From: Dryas octopetala
Taxonomy: Eukaryota > Streptophyta > Magnoliopsida > Rosales > Rosaceae
Assembly (NCBI GenBank): GCA_963921425.1
Contig: OY992834.1
Span: forward strand, 15,750,164 to 15,814,163
Reading direction: 5' to 3'
DNA: 64,000 nucleotides
Position numbers and translations under genes: made by a program
Part shown: in pieces, positions 59,500 through 64,000 of the stretch
Numbering within the stretch: position 1 is the stretch's first letter
Layout: each line of letters starts with the position of its first letter
Notes under the pieces: model-generated
The model's database searches: none
Seen by the model: only the letters and a program-made list of their open reading frames with translations
Told to the model about the DNA's origin: nothing

Positions 59500-62400
59500 T
59501 CAACATGAACTCAAGGTATGATGTAGACAGGCTTTGTGTGAAACTGGAATAAGTTGCTCTACAGTTCTTGAGACAAATCCTACATTTGGAAGATGAAGAC
59601 CTGCATGGTATTCCTTTTCATCAAACTCTGCCTGTTTTAATGTTCTCATGTAGCTCTCAGTAGCTGATCTTGGATGACCCCTTGCGATGGATACCTGTGA
59701 TTTTATGGAAAACTGTTACATAAGCAGAAAAGTAATTGCCTCATGCCATATAAAAAATTTCAGTACTTCTATTTTAAAGAAAAAATGCTTATGTGCTAGG
59801 CACAGTCTTAATGCCTTGGGCCCTTGGCTCAGATGGTATGGAGCTGTAATACTTCAAGTATGCTTATTGAAAGGTCATGACATGTTTATGTATCTGGAAT
59901 GGGAATGAGAAGGAACCGAAATCATGCATTCCCATTTAAAGTGTTTACTAACTATTTAGAATCAAATTGGAAATGATGCTGATTTCCACTGCAATATTTT
60001 CTAACTTTCAGGAACTGGAACCAAAACCAATCTGATTAAAGATTACCCATATGCAAAATAGTTATTACTTTTTTCAACTATTTATTAATAGAATATATCA
60101 AATGTCAAAAGCTATTTTACTAATAAAAGTAATAAAAGTCTACCACACTATTTTATGCCTTAGCCTTCTTTTACTTGATGTCTCTAAATTTAAGTTCCTA
60201 TTTCATTCTAATCACTATTTAGATGAGGTATTGTTGTCTTCATTAAGGAATGTTTAATGTTTTCCATTTTGTATTTCACACTCTTTTTCAAATACTTAAG
60301 AAATCAATATTTATTTATTTAAGATCATGCATTGACATTGACAGTCTTTATGTTGATCATAAAGTGTTTAGGTGTAATTAATTTTAATCCAGCACTTTTT
60401 ACAATCTTAACTACATTGTTTGTTTAACCTAAATTTATTTCAAATGCACACAAGTTCAAGCTCTTAGTATATGAGTTTATTTATGCTGACTATGGAAATA
60501 GGTTGACCAAATATGAAGCTGGTGGATCGGTATTCACATATCGATCTACCAGCCATTCCACCGAATCAAAATTTTCAAGAAAATTTTTGTGCAAACAGCA
60601 TTTTTCAAAACATTTAAACCACAGATCATGGAAACATGAACACCAAGATTTTTTGGCCGGTTGCATGCATCCATGTTGTGACACCCATTGGTTGGACTTA
60701 TTAACTCCACTATTATCAAACTGGGGTTTTCCGGGTTAACCAAAATACTCAAGGTCAGTTTTCATACTTGGGTTCATTGCCAACCCACTATAACCCCACT
60801 TCATCAGCATCCTTCAATCAAACACAAGTTACTGTCCTATAATATACCAGTTCCTCAAACCAAACTTCCTAAGCTACATATTTGAATCAGTGTGTGCATA
60901 CTGTGTCTAGCTACAAAATTCATAGCAAGAATTTTGGCACAGACATAAAATAGAGAAATATACTTCAAAGGGAACTTACCCGCACACCCCACAATTCTAT
61001 CTTTAACTGGTGAGGTGAGTTAAACTCACTGAACAAGCACTCTGTGACATAGCAGGCTCTCTCCAGTGGCTGGGTGAGGGGAAGCACCCCATCTCATTGA
61101 AAGCCTCTTGGAGGCTATGGGTTCTCCCCAAAATACCGAACTACCAGCTTTAAGAAAGAGCCATTGGGCTTAGCAACGGCTTTCTATGCGTTCAAATTTA
61201 ATTCTGAAGTCTAGGTTGAACGAAGAATCTCAGTACATTAAAAAAACCTCAGGTGGAGCCTTTGCATTTTTAGGAGGTCTTGGCCAATCAGTAGGAAATC
61301 TAGGTTGACCAGGTCATTTTGGTCTCTCAGACCAATCCTTTGGTCTACTTCTGTCACGTGGCGGTCCCTAGAGGCCTTCCGTTGATGGATAAACAAAGAG
61401 CGTTCAATCATGGCTCATCCTTGGGTCTGAGATATTACTTATGAATTGAAAAAAGTCTGAGACTAATACAACCTAAGCCTAGGCCTAAGTCCAAGTCAAG
61501 AGACTTATACTAGTTTAGTCTCCGAACTTTAACCTAAACCAAGCTACTTGAAGTACTCTTAAGGTCGGATGACGCCTTGATCTTGTCTTGGATTTGTTTC
61601 ACCTCCTTTAATATTAATGTCCTTGAGCCTCCAAGTTTCCCCATTTTCTTGATATCTTCATAACAAATTAACGCACATGTCCCTCCATATAGATGTTATC
61701 ATTCAACACTTACAAGTCATGAAAGTTTCCAATCTACCAAGGCACTTGCATTACTTTTATTAAATACAGATGTATAGTCATACTTAATCACCAAAAAACT
61801 ATGTAAACCTTGAAAATCAAAATGGCGCAGTGATATTTACCAAAAAAAACCAGAGCTCAATGAACACAAATAAAGAGAATTAAAAAGGGACTTACAAAAT
61901 GTCTCTTTCCTAGCTCAAGAAGCCAAAACCTCCATTCTCTCATAGCCATCCCCTCAACATAAACAGAAATATTTGTCCAGTGACTGTGATGAAATTCCAC
62001 TTTGTCTAGACCATAGGTCAATCCACTCCCTATTGCTTTGACATAAGCTTCTTTCAGACACCAATATCTACAAAACAGTTATAAATCATCAACTGCTCAA
62101 ATCTTTGCACCTCTCCCCATTCTGCTTGTTTAAGACAACAAAGAATTCTATTTAACACTCCAATAAACACTTTTTATTTTTTCACACCCTAATGAATCAC
62201 CGAAACATTCAACATGAACTAAAAAACTTGTATTGAAAGGTGTCTACTAAAATAGGGCTGCGATCCCAACAGATAAATACAGTTATAAATTATAATCAAG
62301 TCAAATTTGAAATCGAGTAACTGAACTACTAAACAATCCAGGTCTCAGGCAAGGTCTGCTGGCTATATCTAAAGAGAATCAAGACACTCAGAAAACTGCA

Positions 62401-63325
62401 ACACTTTTATTAAAAGCCTGACAAAAAATAGTTACATGTGCTGAGCAAGATGTTGAAGCTACATCCGTAATTTTAAACTTATGGAAGATTATATACAATA
62501 CCAATTCATGTTATATAAGTTATAAAATAAAGTCTTTCTTCCAGTTCTCTAGTGGACAATCAAGCTTTGTAGTAAGAGTCCAAGTACATAATTCTAAATG
62601 GTTTGAAAGTATATTGAGATATGACCATTAGACAAGGAAACAAGTAGGCTTTTGATTTTAGATGAAGGGTCTGTCTGGAAGTGCCCCTGTAGGAAGAACT
62701 TTTATACGGTAGTGCTTTTTATAAGCGCATAAAAAATCTCATTAGAAACCCAAGTACTTCTTGCTTATTCACTTGGAAGCACTTTCTTATAAAGCACTTG
62801 AAAGGTGCTTCTCCAGGAAGTACTAAAAGTGCTTCTATAACCGAAAATACACTTTTTGTCCATTTCTGTTAAACACTATAAAAAGTGCTTTTGGTTATTT
62901 GAAAGCGCCAAACAACCAAACACAAAAGAATGACAAGCTTTAAGAAACTTTACCATATAAAAGCATTGCAGTATGATTTTCCATCAAATGTCAGGAGCAA
63001 ATTTAATGACCATGCTATGAATTTAAATTAAAATGAAACAATTCTAATTGGATCAACTAATAGATGAAAAACTAGGGTACCTGTAAAACTCAATCAGAAT
63101 ATCATCCGACGTCCCAGCATTGACTATATTATCCCATTCAAAACTTGAGAAGTATGAGCGGAAGTTTTGGATGAATGTTTTAACTGTCTCTTTATAAGGA
63201 ATGACTATGGAAACAATGTCCACCCCCACAAGGCACAAAGGTTCAGATGCTATAGCCACAAAGTCACCATGATGTGATGCATTGAAATTAAAATTGGGAA
63301 AATCCATGCAAACTTCACCACATTC
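59500..63325 (-). CDS. 4'-phosphopantetheinyl transferase, AASDHPPT/Sfp type (5' end outside window)
   Basis: Three exons, 63081-63325, 61896-62067 and 59500-59694, give the last ~200 residues. The enzyme transfers phosphopantetheine from CoA to a serine of acyl carrier proteins. Seen: NFNASHHGDFVAIA, then LVGVDIVS with the Mg-binding Asp, then the signature WCLKEAYVKAIGSGLTYGL (W-x2-KEA-x3-K), and a plant-type C-terminal tail with GHPRSATESYMRTLK and HLPNVGFVSRTVEQL. Catalytic motifs are intact. The exon at 63325 starts on a codon boundary after a clear tttcag acceptor. Upstream exons with the substrate-binding N-terminal half were not found in 63326-64000 and must lie beyond the edge. The layout resembles the human lysine-pathway enzyme more than bacterial AcpS. 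Cellular location cannot be judged without the N-terminus. Confidence 0.92.
60960..61600. other. Less AT-rich island in a transferase intron
   Basis: In the 2.2-kb last intron, this block differs in composition from the sequence around it ('ggctgggtgaggggaagcac', 'cttctgtcacgtggcggtcc'). It looks like an inserted repeat, but no ends or coding motifs were found. Confidence 0.35.
62660..62930. repeat. AAGTGCTT-rich MITE-like repeat
   Basis: Many copies of AGTGCTT and AAGCACTT occur within 270 bp, in both orientations, between 'gggtctgtctgg' and 'gccaaacaaccaaac'. Such hairpin-forming short elements are common in plant introns. The ends are degraded. Confidence 0.5.
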
Positions 63326-63572
63326 CTGAAAACAAAGACATTGAGCTTGGTATAGTGAACAAGAGATTATTGCTGGACGTGCAAAGCAAGCAAGCAAGGA
63401 AGGTACAATAAATGTGCTACAAAAACGAATTTCATATCATTTCTTGTACAAATGTAGGAATTAAAACTAAAGCAGAGAACAGATTTTTTAATAAATAAAT
63501 GAATATACCATCTTTATCATTCTTATAAAGTCCCCAATTTTTCAGGGGCCAAGAAACTTTTCTTTTTTGCCC

Positions 63573-63665
63573 TTTTTTAATCAGTTACAACATTTGGGGG
63601 AGAGGGATTTGGACTTCGTTTTAAAGCTAATTAGATCATTAACCATCCCTTTGTCAATTTTATTT
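63573..63665 (-). mobile_element. SINE-like remnant
   Basis: It starts 'ttttttaatcagttacaaca' and continues 'tttgggggagagggatttgg', matching the layout at 29028-29125. It lies in the intron upstream of the transferase exon at 63325. The remaining sequence to 64000 shows nothing else. Confidence 0.45.
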
Positions 63666-64000
63666 GAGAACTGAATTGCTAGTTTCACAACGAAACTAAC
63701 TAAGAGGATGAAACATTTATGTTCAGGAACGAAAAACATTACATTCTTGTGAAGCTCTTGGAATTAATAGACCTTTGTAGTTTAAAATTTTAGAAAGCTC
63801 TCATGAAATTTACTTTATGAAAACGACATATGAAAAAACTATAATAATATAGAACATGATCAACTTATAAAATCCAGGGTATGATGAACTACAAGAACAC
63901 TACATAATAAATAACAGAGATGCTACATAGCACATTCATCTCCTTTTTATACTATCCAACAAAACTCATGACAACAGTTAGGCCTAAAATATAGCCTAAA

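Noticed and set aside
1-64000. tRNA, rRNA or snoRNA genes
   Set aside because: None was recognised by eye; box-B-like motifs occur only in the SINE-like remnants. A covariance-model scan would settle this.

Overview
This is a stretch of plant nuclear genome. It is AT-rich, has long introns with GT..AG borders (one GC..AG), many simple repeats and old transposon pieces, and every protein recognised is plant-type. A woody rosid eudicot is the best guess from the feel of the proteins; the species cannot be fixed from sequence alone. Gene models below were built by hand from splice sites and reading-frame continuity. Except for the two genes cut by the window edges, all close in frame from ATG to stop.

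Layout, left to right: the 3' end of a plastid BASS4-type metabolite transporter gene (+, 714-1415); a 5.5 kb repeat-rich gap with a LINE fragment and a small TIR element; an alpha/beta hydrolase (+, 6992-9880, 4 exons, 348 aa); a gap with a second TIR element; mevalonate diphosphate decarboxylase (-, 12397-18271, 10 exons, 417 aa); an 8 kb repeat-rich gap; a TBL/PMR5-family wall acetyltransferase-like gene (+, 26393-28349, 5 exons, 388 aa); an intronless germin-like protein (-, 29660-30307, 215 aa); a two-ACT-domain plastid protein of the ACR11/12 type (-, 31661-40516, 10 exons, 293 aa); a 4 kb repeat gap with a hAT-type MITE; a large nuclear protein resembling plant ADA3 of the SAGA complex (+, 45846-55685, 15 coding exons, 1293 aa); and the 3' part of an AASDHPPT-type phosphopantetheinyl transferase (-, 59500-63325, running off the right edge).

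The genes are ordinary single-copy plant genes with no operon or cluster logic; they do not form a pathway together. I found no sign of a new defence or enzymatic system. The unusual content is in the mobile and rearranged DNA. First, a 1.2 kb element with ~240 bp terminal inverted repeats sits in the last intron of the ACT-domain gene and carries a broken piece of a growth-regulating factor (GRF) gene, including QLQ and WRC domain coding and an intron (a Pack-MULE-like capture). Second, 149 bp of the TBL gene (intron 3 end plus exon 4 start) has been copied 4.1 kb upstream, between two 123 bp direct repeats that differ at one base. Third, five tiny oligo(T) insertions, several ending GGCCA or a variant of it, are each flanked by 10-19 bp target duplications. 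These three are the observations most worth following.
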